The position numbers were made by a program, and so were the translations under genes. A stretch of DNA of 64,000 nucleotides, from positions 43,585,554-43,649,553 of the forward strand of contig NC_054540.1 of the NCBI RefSeq assembly GCF_017654505.1, read 5' to 3'. Origin of the DNA: Polyodon spathula. Lineage: Eukaryota > Chordata > Actinopteri > Acipenseriformes > Polyodontidae. Numbering within the stretch: the stretch's first letter is position 1; every line of letters begins with the position of its first letter. The notes beneath the pieces were generated by a model, which was not told the origin of the DNA, searched no databases, and saw only the letters and a program-made list of their open reading frames with translations. Positions 1 through 41,834 of the stretch are shown piece by piece.

Positions 1-924
1 AAAAAAAACCCAAAAAACATTATAATGACCCAGACAATTACTTTGTTGCAGGACTTGTTGAATATTTAATTTGTCTCATCTACCTTTTATGTTGCATGTA
101 TTGTAAGCGGAACGGGTCACACATTTACTTAGCATGGGAAGGGGGAGTGAGTGAATGAGTGGGGATAATGTGTGTTGCTGTTTTTGGAGGTTGCAGAGCA
201 TGGATGTGGCTGGCAGTGGGAAATGACAGGTGTTATATAATAAGGGGGTGCATGAGCCTGGGGACTGGAAAGAGTGAAGCACAGAATTTGAGTGAGAAAC
301 TGTGAGTGTGACTGAGAGCGTGTGAGGTGTGACCAAGAGAATATGAAGTGAAAATGCCAAGACTAAAATGTAGGGTTATTATTTTGGTGCCGTGAATCCC
401 AGCTCCTGACATGAATACTCTATAGTTTCAAATAGAATAAACATTTCCAGAATTGAACACCGTCTCCCTGAGTACTACTTCCTAAACATGAAAACGTTAC
501 AATATACTAAATTAACGGATCAAGCTTATTATGATAGTTTGCAAAATCAGAGGAAAGCTTTCAATACAATCGTGATCATATATAATCATTATTTACAAAA
601 TCTTGTTTGTCTTGTTACTTGTTAAAAGCTGTACTTTATTGCTATACTACTTGCAAATGCTGTGAAATGGAAGTACATAAACGGGGACCTACATATAAGG
701 CTAGTATGATCTGTGCTCAGTCTGTATCTAGTTATTACCTCCTCCTCACACAGTCCTAGAAAAGTCTGCCTGGTCTGAAATATTCTCTCCCCGACTCTTA
801 TTTTTGAACTCTTGTGCAGCTCTTCTGCTGGTTCTGTGACACCGCCTGGTTTCAGTAAGCAGTACTTTAAACACATTGAGGCACATAGTATAGTTAGCAT
901 CCTTAAGTGAATATGGTTTGCATA
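1..924. other. No gene recognised
   Basis: AT-rich, no recognised domain. This stretch lies downstream of SYTL C2A in the gene's direction, so C2B exons could be expected nearby, but none was found. Confidence 0.4.
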
Positions 925-1122
925 TCATACTGACGGTCACCCGACAGCTGCACTGTGGTGCCTGTACTGCATACTGACTGACACCCCTGAGAGCAGCACT
1001 GTGGTGTCTGTACTGTATACTGACTGACACCCCTGAGAGCTGCACTGTGGTGCCTGTACTGTATACTGACTGACACCCCTGAGAGCTGCTCTGTGGTGCC
1101 TGTACTGTATACTGACTGACTT
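925..1122. repeat. 46-bp minisatellite, about 4 copies
   Basis: The motif CACTGTGGTGCCTGTACTGT recurs at 951, 997, 1043 and 1089, an exact 46-base period, with TGACTGACACCCCTGAGAGC between. Open frames across it are by-products of the repeat. Confidence 0.9.
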
Positions 1123-1139
1123 TACATGTTATCATCATA

Positions 1140-2330
1140 TAGCAAGAGACTACCAATAAACTACTCAGAGCTCACTGTTCATGGTTGCAACTAACCCTAG
1201 AATTAAATTAGACATTACGACATGACAGGGGGTTTGATACATTGAGCATTTGGAATTACATTCACCGTTAGTTATTATTTGCAGCTTTTTAAAATCTGCT
1301 AAGGATAGCAATGTCACAATTATTTTTAATTCTGAATTGTTATTTAGTTCTAGTTTAAACATTCATTTTGCCCCTGTCTGAAACATTGCCTTTAAACTTT
1401 AGTGCTGCCTAAGAATATTTATTGTCTATACGGTAAATATATGAATATATTCCAGATTATATTTAATATATGTTTTTTAAAAAGAGGGACAAAAATGCAT
1501 TCTAATGATGTCTGAAATAAAGCTGTTAAGAACAGGTTCTCATTTGCGACGGGGTCCTGAGCACAACAGAAACCTATTTCTCTTGTCATAAAAATGAGTC
1601 TACTTTCATTTCATCTAAACTAGAGAAACAGTCTTTAAACTGCCTTTTTCCTGTTGGCGCTAACTTAAATAAATTAGGATAAACCACACCATCTAGTGGC
1701 GGTATTAATGAACTGTAGCCAGGTAAAAAAGAGTTTAGGCACTGTTTAATGGAATATATAGAAATTTGATACAAACATGCCATATGTTTTCTAGAGAAAT
1801 AAATCATGACTCCTTGCAGTACCTGTTCATAATTCCTTTTGTTATTATTAAATACATCTTAGAAAGTAACAGTCATATAAAGTTGGCCCATATTAAACGG
1901 AGAAACACAAATGCATGGTAATGCAATAGTCCTGGACACCATTGAGTTGTCAATGTAACACACCAGCTGTGCACAAACTGGGAGATTGTTAGGCATGTTT
2001 TATTTGTTCAGGCCTGGAGAAAATGAAAATGATGGCAGCGCCATGGTCATTATTAAGCTATAAACTGCTGTAAGTTGATTTAATTCAAGTCTTTGGAAAT
2101 TAAAAAGTTAGAGAAAGGTTTAGCTAATTAATATTGGAAACTCTTTAATGTGTAGCACACACTCCTGGACTGTCCCTCACATTGTGATACAGTGTTCTGA
2201 ATATTTTACAATATTAAAATATTAATTACAGAATGTAACATTTACCCAGGAGTGGATCCCGTTCATGCTCCATCCTGCAACAATGCTGTTTTTGTGTACT
2301 CACAATACAGAACTCATATCAGTAACCAGG
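1140..2330. other. No gene recognised
   Basis: AT-rich intronic or intergenic sequence without a recognisable coding or repeat signature. Confidence 0.4.
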
Positions 2331-2332
2331 CT

Positions 2333-2985
2333 GTTGATCATGAGCTGGATACACTGCGATGGACTGCACTGCAGATCTGTTACAGGAGGAGCATGAGCTG
2401 GATACAATGCACTGCAGATCTGTTACAGGAGTATGAGTTGGATACACTGCGATGGACTGCACTGCAGATGTGTACAGGAGGAGGATGAGCTGGATAAACT
2501 GCGATGGACTGCACTGCAGATCTGTTACAAGAGCATGAGCTGGATACACTGCGATGGACTGCACTGCAGATCTGTACAGGAGGAGGATGAGCTGGATACA
2601 CTGCGATGGACTGCACTGCAGATCTGTTACAAGAGCATGAGCTGGATACACTGCGATGGACTGCACTGCAGATCTGTTACAAGAGCATGAGCTGGATACA
2701 CTGCGATGGACTGCACTGCAGATCTGTACAGGAGGAGGATGAGCTGGATACACTGCGATGGACTGCACTGCAGATCTGTTACAAGAGCATGAGCTGGATA
2801 CACTGCGATGGACTGCACTGCAGATCTGTACAGGAGGAGGATGAGCTGGATACACTGCGATGGACTGCACTGCAGATCTGTTACAAGAGCATGAGATGGA
2901 TACACTGTGATGGACTGCACTGCAGATCTGTTACAGGAGGAGCATGAGCTGGATACACTGTGATACACTGCACTGCAGATTTGCA
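2333..2985. repeat. 50-52-bp minisatellite, about 12 copies
   Basis: Units of TGAGCTGGATACACTGCGAT then GGACTGCACTGCAGATCTG with two linker types (TTACAAGAGCA, 50-bp unit; TACAGGAGGAGGA, 52-bp unit) that partly alternate. Each unit holds CTGCAG and AGATCT. Long reading frames on both strands are artefacts. Confidence 0.9.
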
Positions 2986-2989
2986 ACCC

Positions 2990-3912
2990 CACCTTCCCTG
3001 AATGAATCAGAGGCAGTAATCATAATGGGAAAACAAATAAATAAATAAGATGCTGAAATCTTCCCCAGATGTCCCATGGGGATTTTTTTAAAACATACAA
3101 GATCAGGCCTTGTCATTTGATAAATAGGTTGTAGATTCTCTATACAGGATATACAGTATATTACAGCAGGTTCACCACAGACTGCAAGAGCTTGCTTCCT
3201 TTGCTGCTCTCCTTGTGTCTCAATTCCTATATTCTTCAATTCTTCATTCATTCTGTGTTGAGCTGCATTGTTGAAGGCTGCAGACTTGTTGTACCAGGGT
3301 TTGAAGGACTCTGAATAAAATGACTTGTAAAATGAATTCTGTACAGATCTCTGTGACAATGCCACGAACACCTAGTGCGCAGACCCACACTATAGATTAT
3401 CAGGCTGTGTCTTCTGGTTGGAGATGGAGTGTTCTATGGTATGGGGTGTGTGTCAAGAATCTCTGGTGGCCAAAGATCTTTTCTATAATTCGTTATGGCT
3501 TGATTATTTATTGTACTGGAAAATGATTCCTGGTAGTGGTACTATTGCAATAACCTTCTAAAGCTAAAAGGATCATTGTGGAATAATGCAGTCTCATACA
3601 CCACTGCTCACCCAGGCTTGGAGTAAATAGCTCTGAGAATCTATAAAGTGACTTTAATGCAGTCTCATACATCCCACAGCTCACCCAGACTTGGAGTAAA
3701 TAGCTTTGAGAATCTGATGCATAGTTTTGTTAATTAACTATGTCATGATGTTCAAAACACAGATTACAAACTCATGGTAATTCATTTTTTTACAATAATA
3801 AAGCACAAATATTTTATGGAGTTCAAAATGCTCGGACTCAGTCATTCCAGCTATTAGGGGTACTTGGTGATATTATTTCATACAAGCGGATATTCTCTGC
3901 TCAGTTGTTTAC
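2990..3912. other. No established gene; one coding-like stretch on the minus strand
   Basis: Between about 3310 and 3160 the minus strand is open and reads SFKPWYNKSAAFNNAAQHRM and onward, between a plausible acceptor (TTTTATTCAG) and a GTGAAC. It matches nothing I recognise and does not fit the next expected SYTL segment, so it is not called. A 70-bp near-duplication (AATGCAGTCTCATACA...) is seen at about 3585 and 3655. Confidence 0.25.
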
Positions 3913-32821
<28,909 letters not shown>

Positions 32822-33723
32822 TGTGGCTGATGATTTCCTGGAGACAAAATATGCTTGGATACTGTACATACTTATATACTGCATATACAGCTGTAATTAC
32901 CCTCTAATAATCTATCCTCTAATTATTTATCATGCAGACTTTTCCTTGAGGAATTTCATCCGCAGCGTGGTGGTGGCAGGTTACATTGGCTTTACCGGAG
33001 TCAGTGACTATAAAGTCTGGATTACTAAACTACAGAAGGATAACATAGACTGTTTATATGACAATAACAGGTAATACATTTGTGAGTACAGTCATTCATT
33101 TGTGAAATTTTAATAAGCTAATGAAATTGTAGGGAGGACAGCAGTAGTTAGTGACAGGCTTAAAATTATGCGGAATTGGTTGTTCTATTTTTACTGCCAA
33201 ATGGTACAATATAGTATGACATCTTTGATAAAAATGCTTTTGACAAGACTCACAATGACATCATTCACCTATAATAGTGGGGACTCAGATCTCATGCTGG
33301 AGAAAAGCCTCTACAGCCTCTGACAGCTCTTGAAACAGGTTCAGCAGCAGTGGGGTCGCATCCTGGATGATTTGATTCTTAAAAATGGATCGAACACTGG
33401 TTTTAGCCCTTTGAGTAGTGAGTTCTAAAATGCACTGCCGGTCCTATGGGTTTTTTTTTTCTGTCTCCTGTATGCGCTTGATTATTACAAGTACAGCATA
33501 CAAACCAGCTGAAAGCTATATGTTTGTATGTATATAATGAACACTGACAAAATACAGACAAATAATTTTTACCATAAATAAATAAAACAAATAAATATAA
33601 TGTTTTATTTTATCATAGGGAAAGGTTTTGACTAAAAATAACAGGTAGACAATAACCAATGGTTGGTACAACCACAACAATTTGTCCTAACAAAAAAAGG
33701 GCTGAACTAGAAGGACAGAGCAA

Positions 33724-33728
<5 letters not shown>

Positions 33729-33800
<72 letters not shown>
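33729..33800. repeat. (GA)n microsatellite
   Basis: Pure AG tract of about 70 bases, upstream of the SYTL first coding exon. Possibly within the 5' UTR intron or promoter side, but nothing shows a regulatory role. Confidence 0.95.
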
Positions 33801-33803
<3 letters not shown>

Positions 33804-35445
33804 AATAAATAATATCTGGGTAAACAGGTGGTAAGGGCAGAGGGAGTGAGAGTGTCTAATGCTTCAGTGTATGATACTCCTTGAAGCATGGAGCAATGCA
33901 CAGAACTTGGTGGTTGATGTGTTGATGGTAAATATTCTTCACTGACACACTTGCTGACTTCCAATTCAGTGGAAGAATTGCATGTGTTTGAATTTAAATC
34001 AAAATCTGAATTCAGTATTATTTATAATACTTCTTTCTCACTGAGCGATTTTTGCCAGTTTACAGACATCGCTGACATTTTTGTGATAGGTTATTTTATG
34101 TTATTCAGTCAATAACTAGCAGAGGGCACAAGAGACAATAAAAGGTGTTACAGAAACCTAGAGTTACAATATCGAGTATATCGAAATATCTAAAGTTTTG
34201 TAGGCTCAGTAATTCAAGTTTAAAGTTGCAGAACGTTTCAGTACGTTCATACTACTCAAAGGGTTAAACTGTAAATCAAGAATCCAGCCTGATCATTTAC
34301 ACCGCCCTCGGCCACGTCACATTACAATTAGCAAAAGCGCCTCAGTGCGTCAGCAGTTTAAATACACTATACAAATGTCAGTGGTGCTCAATCACTGAGG
34401 ACAATACATCAAAACAAGACCTTGTGGCTAAGCAACTTGTTATATGATCATGATTATGTTTACTCCAGGCTGCAGAATTCTATTTTAGAACAATGTACTT
34501 GAGAAGCAATTGTCCTGTGAGGGTGCTTAGTTTAACTGCCATGTGATGTTACATGTAATGGCCTTTGAATTAAAATGACATTACAATACAGTACTGTCAG
34601 GACTACCACTGCATTTAAGAATCTGTGGCTTATTTTCTGTTGCAATGCAAATCTCACGGTTATCTGCACAATGCAGTGGCACAGTCACATTTGATTACAA
34701 ATAATGCAGTCTTTCCTGCATCACTGCATAATCCACTCTGTATATGTGTCTAATCACGCAAGACGTGATCAAATTCAAATTCAAAAACAGTTTTTATTAG
34801 CTATACATGTCAGTTTGCCCCGAAATGATTCTTAAAAGCACATTGCTTGATTCTTACAAGCAGATTATTTTACATTGGTTGGTATAGGAATAACTTTTTT
34901 CCTAGTGGTTTTGATCACATGCGGTTAGTCCTTATATTAGTGGTTTTTATAAAGTGAGTGCATTGTAAAATAAGTAAAAGGGAAACTGTCCAATATTTAA
35001 CTTTCCAGAAAAAGACATTTGCATTTTTATATTACAGAAAATGACCACATTTGCTCACAATAGACCCATTTAATATGCATATCTAACCTATATATTACAA
35101 GATATTTCAACCAATTTAATATGTATATCTAACCTAAGCATTACAAGGTATTTTAATGGAAAACCCAGGATCCTTCTACTGCATGTCTTGGTTACCATTA
35201 CAGGCATCATTATTTCTGTTTAATCAGCCTAACCTCCCTGCTGAGTTTAAAATCCTCTACATTTCCTAGCTAGAATAAAAATCGGTTTAATGGTCGGACA
35301 CTAGGTTATTATTTAGAATTAGCGTTTGACTGCTAGGCTCTCTCAGTTAAACTTCCACGGCAACAAGATGAGATGTATGTGTATTTTGATAGTTTGTTCT
35401 CTGTAGCTGAGGTTCAAATGATTGAATAGCAATAAATAACTCTGG
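33801..35445. other. No gene recognised
   Basis: AT-rich stretch upstream of SYTL. No exon, CpG-rich promoter or element could be supported. A near-duplicate (TTTAATATGCATATCTAACC) occurs at about 35070 and 35117. Confidence 0.4.
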
Positions 35446-35450
35446 GGTGT

Positions 35451-36697
35451 TGTCACAAAGACTGCTGTAGTGAGTGATGTCAGACCAGAACCAGGAACCA
35501 ACAAATAAACAACAGAGAGTTTGAGTTTGGTGAAGCTGAGCGCTTGGATGTGCTCGGCATTTAATAAATGAACAAACAGAAAATAAAAGGTTGCAAGACA
35601 AACACAGGACACGGCACAGGTAGCCAAAACAAAGAGATGAAACAAAATGGACTAACACTAAACAAACAGTGGACTAAAGACAAACAAACAAGGTGAGTCA
35701 AGACAGTTCTAACTACTTTATTTTACTTTGTTTACTCTCCTTCTCCACACCTGTTCTCCACTCACTAAACACACAACCCAGAGTGAGTGAAAACATGCAG
35801 CTTTTATGCAGCTGTACCGAGACTCTATTGCTAATCAATCATGCTCACACATTGCTACATTTTACCTTCAAGTGAAGTGCTGTACAATCCTCATGCCTAA
35901 ATACAAATATACACTTTAAACCACTCGTGTTACACAGACCCATTTATATCCTGTGTACCAATGACTATACACCAACATTAACACACTACATGACCTAGGA
36001 GTTTTTGTTGACTCAGAAATGTCTTCATCTAGACAATATGGGGAAGCTATAAAAAAGGCTAACAAGATGCTCGGACACATTGTGAAAAGTGTTGAATTTA
36101 AATCAAGGGAAGTAATGTTAAAACTGTACAATGCACTAGTAAGACCTCATCTTGAATATTGCATTCAGTTTTGGTCACCTCGCTATAAAAAAGATATTGC
36201 TGCTCTAGAAAGAGTGCAAAGAAGAGCGACCAGAATTATTCCGGGCTTAAAAGGCATGTCATATGCAGACAGGCTAAAATAATTGAATCTGTTCAGTCTT
36301 GAACAAAGAAGACTACGTGGCGACCTAATTCAAGCATTCAAAATTCTAAAAGGTATTGACAGTGTCGACCCAAGGGACTTTTTCAGCCTGAAAAAAGAAA
36401 CAAGGACAAGGGGTCACAAATGGAGATTATACAAAGGGGCATTCAGAACAGAAAATAGGAGACACTTTTTTACACAGAGAATTGTGAGGGTCTGGAATCA
36501 ACTCCCCAGTAATGTTGTTGAAGCTGACACCCTGGGATCCTTCAAGAAGCTGCTTGATGAGATTTTGGGATCAATAAGCTACCAACAACCAAACGAGCAA
36601 GATGGGCCGAATGGCCTCCTCTCGTTTGTAAACTTTCTTATGTTCTTATGTTCTTAACGCAAATAAATAGCCCAGGGGCGGGGCACTTTGCCATTAT

Positions 36698-36698
<1 letters not shown>
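35451..36698 (-). repeat. 3' LTR (minus orientation), interrupted by CR1
   Basis: TGTCACAAAGACTGCTGTAG to about GCACTTTGCCATTA. A CR1 tail occupies 35992-36656. The LTR resumes with CAAATAAATAGCCCAGG, matching the intact LTR at 38588. Confidence 0.88.
35992..36656 (+). mobile_element. CR1 LINE 3' end, inserted in the LTR
   Basis: Matches the CR1 copy at 51053-51717 closely: KDIAALERVQRRATRIIPGL and RIVRVWNQLPSNVVEADTLG. It ends GTTCTTATGTTCTTA. 5'-truncated, as usual for CR1. A TAA at about 36280 replaces the GAA codon of the other copy. Confidence 0.93.

Positions 36699-36729
<31 letters not shown>
36699..36729 (-). other. 31-base C tract (polypurine tract of the LTR element)
   Basis: 31 consecutive C on the plus strand, G on the minus strand, directly before the LTR start. 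This is where the polypurine tract belongs. Length may be uncertain in sequencing. Confidence 0.7.
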
Positions 36730-37129
36730 TTGTGCAAAGCGCATCTGGCCTCAATGGCCACCTCCCCCGTTAAAAACCCAGCAGTCCAGGTCGAAGTCTT
36801 CGGCTGGGAAGGAAGGCTTCACTGGGCCCATGGCTGAAAATGCTGTCAGCTCCCCTGCAGGTAGTGGCACGGCTGACATAATGGTTGTCCACTCCTGCAG
36901 CGGAAAAACTGCTCTTTTCCATTGCACCTCTGGCAACGGAAAAACTGCCAGGGACACTGCTGACAGCTTCCAGGCTGATTCATTCAGTCAGGGCAGTCCT
37001 GGCAGCAGAAAGGCTGCTGAGGAAGGTGGTCTCCTGATCTCTCCCCCCTTCTTCATAGCCGGCAGCTCCCTCTGGTGGGGCTCCAGCCACACTGACCCTG
37101 GCTGACGGCGTCCCCTGGCGAAGCAGTTC

Positions 37130-37350
37130 CGGTGACCCTACGTGAAGCAGAGCCAGCAGCCCCAGGCAATGCGGAGCAACAGGCAGCGCCAGGCAATGCG
37201 GAGCAGCTGGCAACCCTAGGCGATGCGAAGCAGCTGGCAACCCCAGGTGATGCAAAGCAGCTGGCAACCCCAGGCAATGCGGAGCGGCTGGCAACCCCAG
37301 GCGATGCACAGCGGCTGGCAACACTAGGCGATGCAGAGCGGCAGGCATCC
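37130..37350 (-). repeat. 30-bp tandem repeat inside the LTR element
   Basis: Plus-strand units of GAGCAGCTGGCAACCCCAGG then CGATGC, about 7 copies of near 30 bases. They give Leu/Pro/Ala or Cys/Ala/Ser repeats depending on frame. Confidence 0.8.
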
Positions 37351-37479
37351 GTGCTGCTTTGCTCTGGGTGGTGGAAGAGGTGGAGATGGGAGCAGTATGT
37401 AGAATCCTGGCGACAGAGGTGGGAGCGGCGTGTATTCTCCTGGTGACGGAGGTGGGAGTGGCGTGTAGTCTACCTTTGT

Positions 37480-37932
37480 TTAAGGGGACTGATCCGGCTC
37501 TCTCTCACTTGCAGGGGACTGGTGCTGCTCTCCCTCTCTTGCAGGGGACTGGTGCTGCTCTCCTTCTTGGGGTGAAACCAGCAGGCATTCTTCCTCTGCT
37601 GGTGGAGGCTTGGGCTGTGGATGCTCTGCCTTCCCCTTTTGGGGCTGTGGATGTACCAACTCCCTCTTTGTGGGCTGTAGTCGCCTGTGTTCCCCCCTTC
37701 TGGGAACTGGATGCTCAGGCTCCTCCGACTCAGGCATAGGACATTCGGGCTCCTCCCCCTCAGGAGTAGGACGACTGGGATCCTCATCCTCTAGCTCCTG
37801 TTCTGGGCAGTCCTCGTCCTCATGCCCATAAGCAATGCACATAGTCCACCACCTTGGCTCCCTCTGCTTCCTCCTCACCTTTCCCCTTCTCTGCCTCCTT
37901 CTCCTCACCTTCCTCTCCTGGGCCAGTTCCAA
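37480..37932 (-). pseudogene. Gag-like acidic repeat protein of the LTR element
   Basis: Starts MELAQERKVRRRRQRRGKVR, then WWTMCIAYGHEDEDCPEQE, which looks like a decayed zinc knuckle (H-x4-C kept, one Cys of the first pair lost). Pro/Glu-rich repeats follow (PEGEEPECPMPESEEPEHP, EGEQHQSPA). The layout of basic N-terminus, knuckle and then Pro-Glu repeats parallels the element at 7.9-10.4 kb. Confidence 0.6.
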
Positions 37933-37952
37933 CTCTCCCTCTTGGTGGCTCT

Positions 37953-37974
37953 GGTAATCCCACTTCTCACACCA
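37953..37974 (-). other. Primer-binding site of the LTR element
   Basis: Minus strand: TGGTGTGAGAAGTGGGATT, two bases after the LTR end; tRNA-Leu-like, one mismatch from the sites of the other two elements. Confidence 0.6.
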
Positions 37975-37976
37975 CG

Positions 37977-38622
37977 TGTCACAAAGACTGCTGTAGTGGG
38001 TGATGTCAGACCAGAACCAGAAACCAACAAATAAACAACAAAGAGGTGGAGCTTGGTGAAGCTGAGCACTTGGATGCGCTCAGCATTTAATAAATGAACA
38101 AACAGAAAATAAAAGGTTGCAAGACAAACAAAACACAGGACACAGCACTGGTAGCCAAAACAAAGAGATGAAACAAAATGGACTAACACTAAACAAACAG
38201 TGGACTAAAGACAAACAAACATGGTGAGTCAAGACAGTTCTAACTACATTATTTTAATTTGTTTACTCTCCTTCTCCACACCCGTTCTCCACTCACCGAA
38301 CACACAACCCCAAATAAGTGAAAAATTGCTGCTTTTATGCAGCTGTACTGAGACTCGATTGGTAATCAATCATTCAATTGGAGTCACGGTACAACTGCAT
38401 GTGAATTATTAGTACAATTCCCCATGCTCACATATTACAACAGTTTACCTGCACCTGAAGTGCTTGTCAATCCTCATGCCTAAATACAAATATACATTTT
38501 AAACCACTCATGTTACACAGTCGCATTTATATCCCGTGTACCAATGACTATACACCAACATTAACACACAATATACAACATAAAACACAAATAAATAGCC
38601 CACAGGCGGGCACTATGCCACA
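37977..38622 (-). repeat. 5' LTR (minus orientation), intact
   Basis: TGTCACAAAGACTGCTGTAG to CACTATGCCACA, 646 bases, closely similar to the interrupted partner at 35451. Confidence 0.92.
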
Positions 38623-38629
38623 GGTGTAC

Positions 38630-38927
38630 ATTACATGCAATTTGAGGACAATGAAATAGATTGAAACACTCAACCTGCGAACTCATCCTGCAATCCTTTT
38701 CATAATCCTCAAATCGCACCCCAGTGTTCTGCATTGTGGCACCACAGCCAGTAAATCTTATATTATATTGACAGTTGCCAAGATAAAGAAAATATTGATC
38801 TATTAAACCACTAATAGTAAATAGGCCCACAATAAATTACTCAATACAGCACAAGGGTCCAATTTAATTTTATAGTGTTTATACAAGTAAGTGCATACGA
38901 AAAAATAAGGTACAGATATTATTATTA

Positions 38928-38991
<64 letters not shown>

Positions 38992-41780
38992 GTAGTTGTA
39001 GTAGTAGAGTAGAAATAATACTAATTGCTGTTTTTCAGACCCGAACACTTTTACATTTTACTTTTCTAAAGTAAAGCAAGAAAATAGCCAAGACAAACAG
39101 CAATGATTTTTTTTTACATTTTCTTTTACAGTAACTAACATATCCAGAAATTGCTTCCTTTAGCTCACAGTTTCACTATTATGTGGAAAAAATTCTCTTT
39201 TAACCCCTCTAAAAGTTATCAATTTAAGCTTTCCAACAATATATCCCTGTTGTGCTAGCTTTAGAACTACTTACTTTTTCACACTGCATTGCAGGCTTTT
39301 ATTATTTTCTTTAAGAAATTTAACTTTAAGACAAGCATGCACAATAAGGCATTACTATCCTTTTAACGTCTGGTGCCTCTTGTAAAGTAATGATAACTCA
39401 AAGTGCACCGGCTGAAATAGTGTTTTAAAATAAATATCCATGAAAGAGTAAAACAGGAGTGAAACTTTAGAACTGTACATATGACAAATAAAGGACAAAA
39501 AAAATAATGTAAACACTTACATGAAGTTTTCTCTAAACTATTCTGTTATTTATTTCACCATCTGGCATTAGTGAGTCCGTGGGGTAGTTTAGCAGGCACA
39601 GAGAAAACGCACAATAGATTTGCATGCTTAGCCTGAGGAGATTCTTACAAAAGACACTAACACGTCACCACAACAACAGGGACATCATTTGCATTCTTGT
39701 GATACTTTTGCATTTTCTGAAGTACTCGAGTTCCCACATATTTAAAACTTCATGTAGCATATAGTAGCCCCTTGATCCATGCAATCCCTGGGCACCTTAA
39801 ATCACATGACATTCCAGTGACATTCATCCCAGTCAGGTAAAAATTAGAGCTCTCTAGCATGGAAGAAAGTGTGAGAAAGTACAGGCAGATGGACAGATGC
39901 CTCCTTACAACACAACTCTGATTCTCTAAATAACTTGCTCTAAGAATGTCCAAACCAAGTTTCATCACCACTGAAGAAGTACTTTCCTAGACATATGCAC
40001 AGCTTATGAAAAGGAACATTAACTCAATTATAAACATTTTCCCCTCATCACACCAATTTCCCATATAGCTCAGAAGAACTGATGCTTCCTTTTACACCCA
40101 GGAATTTGAGAGCAAGGTACCGACTGGCAACTTCTCACACTCAGGACGTGAACCCGCGTTGTATGACTCAGCCTGAACACCACCCGTTTCTACCAGGTAA
40201 GCCACCATTAGGTTTCTGAGTTTAGTTTTGCAATTACACTACACAACAATATGACCTGGATATTTGTATCACGTTTTAACCAGGTTACAACTAGCTTTTT
40301 CATAGATAAACTAGCGTTCATCCCTGATTAACCATTGTTAATTAATTGCCAGACCATGCTTGGTATGCAGCACCACAGTCAAACCATGTTCAACTCCTAC
40401 ATATTGTCATTGTCAGGCAATGGAGTTTCAGAGCACATGTCAACACCAGTCATTGCTTTATCAGTTAACATAAAATAGTCATTGTCAGCAATGGTACTGT
40501 GGTTTATCCAATGTCAGGGGATGCAAGGTGGGTGAGAGAGTCGCTTGAAATCAGCTCAAAGGAAACTTTTTGGTGTTTGCAGCTTGTGAATGACTTCAGC
40601 TTAAGCAACACAAGGGAACATTCATGAAACAGATTTGTATCTTGTCAAGATATAGCTGAGGTTCCAGTCCAACCAAAGAACACTTTGTCTGAAGCCGGCA
40701 ACTCCTAGTTGTAACACTGTATGTTGTAGTGGGGGCCACAAACAAATGCCGAATTGCATCTTAATTAAAAATGTAATTCTGTATATAAAAAAAGGTAACG
40801 ACAAAATAGAAGATAGGTAGAAAAAACACATGTTGCTCTTGATTTGATGAAAATTTAAATATATTTTATAGATACAATACTGAGTAGTGAATTGTATTAA
40901 TAGATGGTGGGAATACAGGTGACATACAATCCTGTAGATTCAAACCATTCCTGATTAATTCATTACATTAAAGTTGTGGAGGAAATAAGTGTTTAAATAT
41001 ATACAAATGTTTAAATGAACAGGGGTGGTTCTTCCATAAGGCTTGGAGGGGGTTATGCCCTTTGCCTGGATTTTGTAGGTAGTTGGCACAATCAAGGTGA
41101 CAATTGTATAATCAATTCATTTTTGCCAAATTACTGCAAACAGCTTTATTGTTTTTCTCTCTCTGGTAATTTGTAACAATTGTAAATGTTCTAACATCAA
41201 CCTCACTCTTAACCAACGAGAGAGCACTGTGAACTATGCTTCTGGTGTGAAAAAACTCATGTTCAAATTCAGCACAAGGCGCCCAGAGTAACGTCTTTGA
41301 GATTTACATAAATAAATGAACCAGACATGCTAATAATTTGCTTAAATCACCTTACTTTTATCAATTTGATTTTATCAGGCTTGTGTTCTGATGTTTATTA
41401 TATATTAATTTACATTTTGTTTAAATAATTACCTAATCAGATTTGTAACTAATAGGCGTGTAATGCACTGTACTTACTAAAGTGAAACACTTTTTATTTT
41501 ATTTTGTGTAACAGTGGTAGATAGATGCTCTTCATGCAGGCAAATCATGCAAACCAGTTCTAGTAATACTTTTTGAATATTAGTGACAGCAGTAGCAGTA
41601 TGTTGCATCTCAATTGAAAATACAGAAGCAAAGAACTTCAGACAGTTTATTTCTTCCAAAGGGACAGCATGAAGGCAGTACTGGCATAACAAATGTGTTT
41701 TTTTCTTTTAATTTTGGTTTAATAAGGTAATATAATTAATTAACTTGTAAAACAAATGCTGTTCTTATTTGTTAGGTCTA
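38630..41780. other. No gene recognised; (ATT)n at about 38929-38992
   Basis: About 3 kb of AT-rich sequence with a trinucleotide repeat and no supported coding feature on either strand. Confidence 0.4.
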
Positions 41781-41834
41781 TTTTGTGTGTCATACCTTTG
41801 CATGGTTGATTAAGGTTCTTTCTCATATTTCTCA

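Larger units (their letters stand above)
35451..38622 (-). mobile_element. LTR element with exact GGTGT target duplication and nested CR1
   Basis: Flanked by GGTGT at 35446-35450 and 38623-38627. LTRs begin TGTCACAAAGAC and end TGCCACA. The interior (36699-37976) has a primer-binding site next to the right LTR and a G-rich tract next to the left LTR, so the element reads on the minus strand. It encodes only a degenerate gag-like protein with no pol, so it is non-autonomous. Same LTR family as the solo copies at 16-18 kb. Confidence 0.9.

Noticed and set aside
740..870. Possible next SYTL exon (minus, GVTEPAEELHKSSKIRVGER and onward, donor GTAATA)
   Set aside because: The preceding exon ends in phase 0, and in that phase this stretch hits TAA. 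The sequence does not resemble the C2A-C2B linker.
2319..2992. Cys/Ser-rich and Trp-rich open frames
   Set aside because: By-products of the 50-52-bp minisatellite, open in several frames on both strands.
3158..3310. Minus-strand coding-like stretch SFKPWYNKSAAFNNAAQHRM
   Set aside because: Has plausible splice edges but no recognisable family and the wrong phase for the SYTL gene; kept only as an unexplained note.
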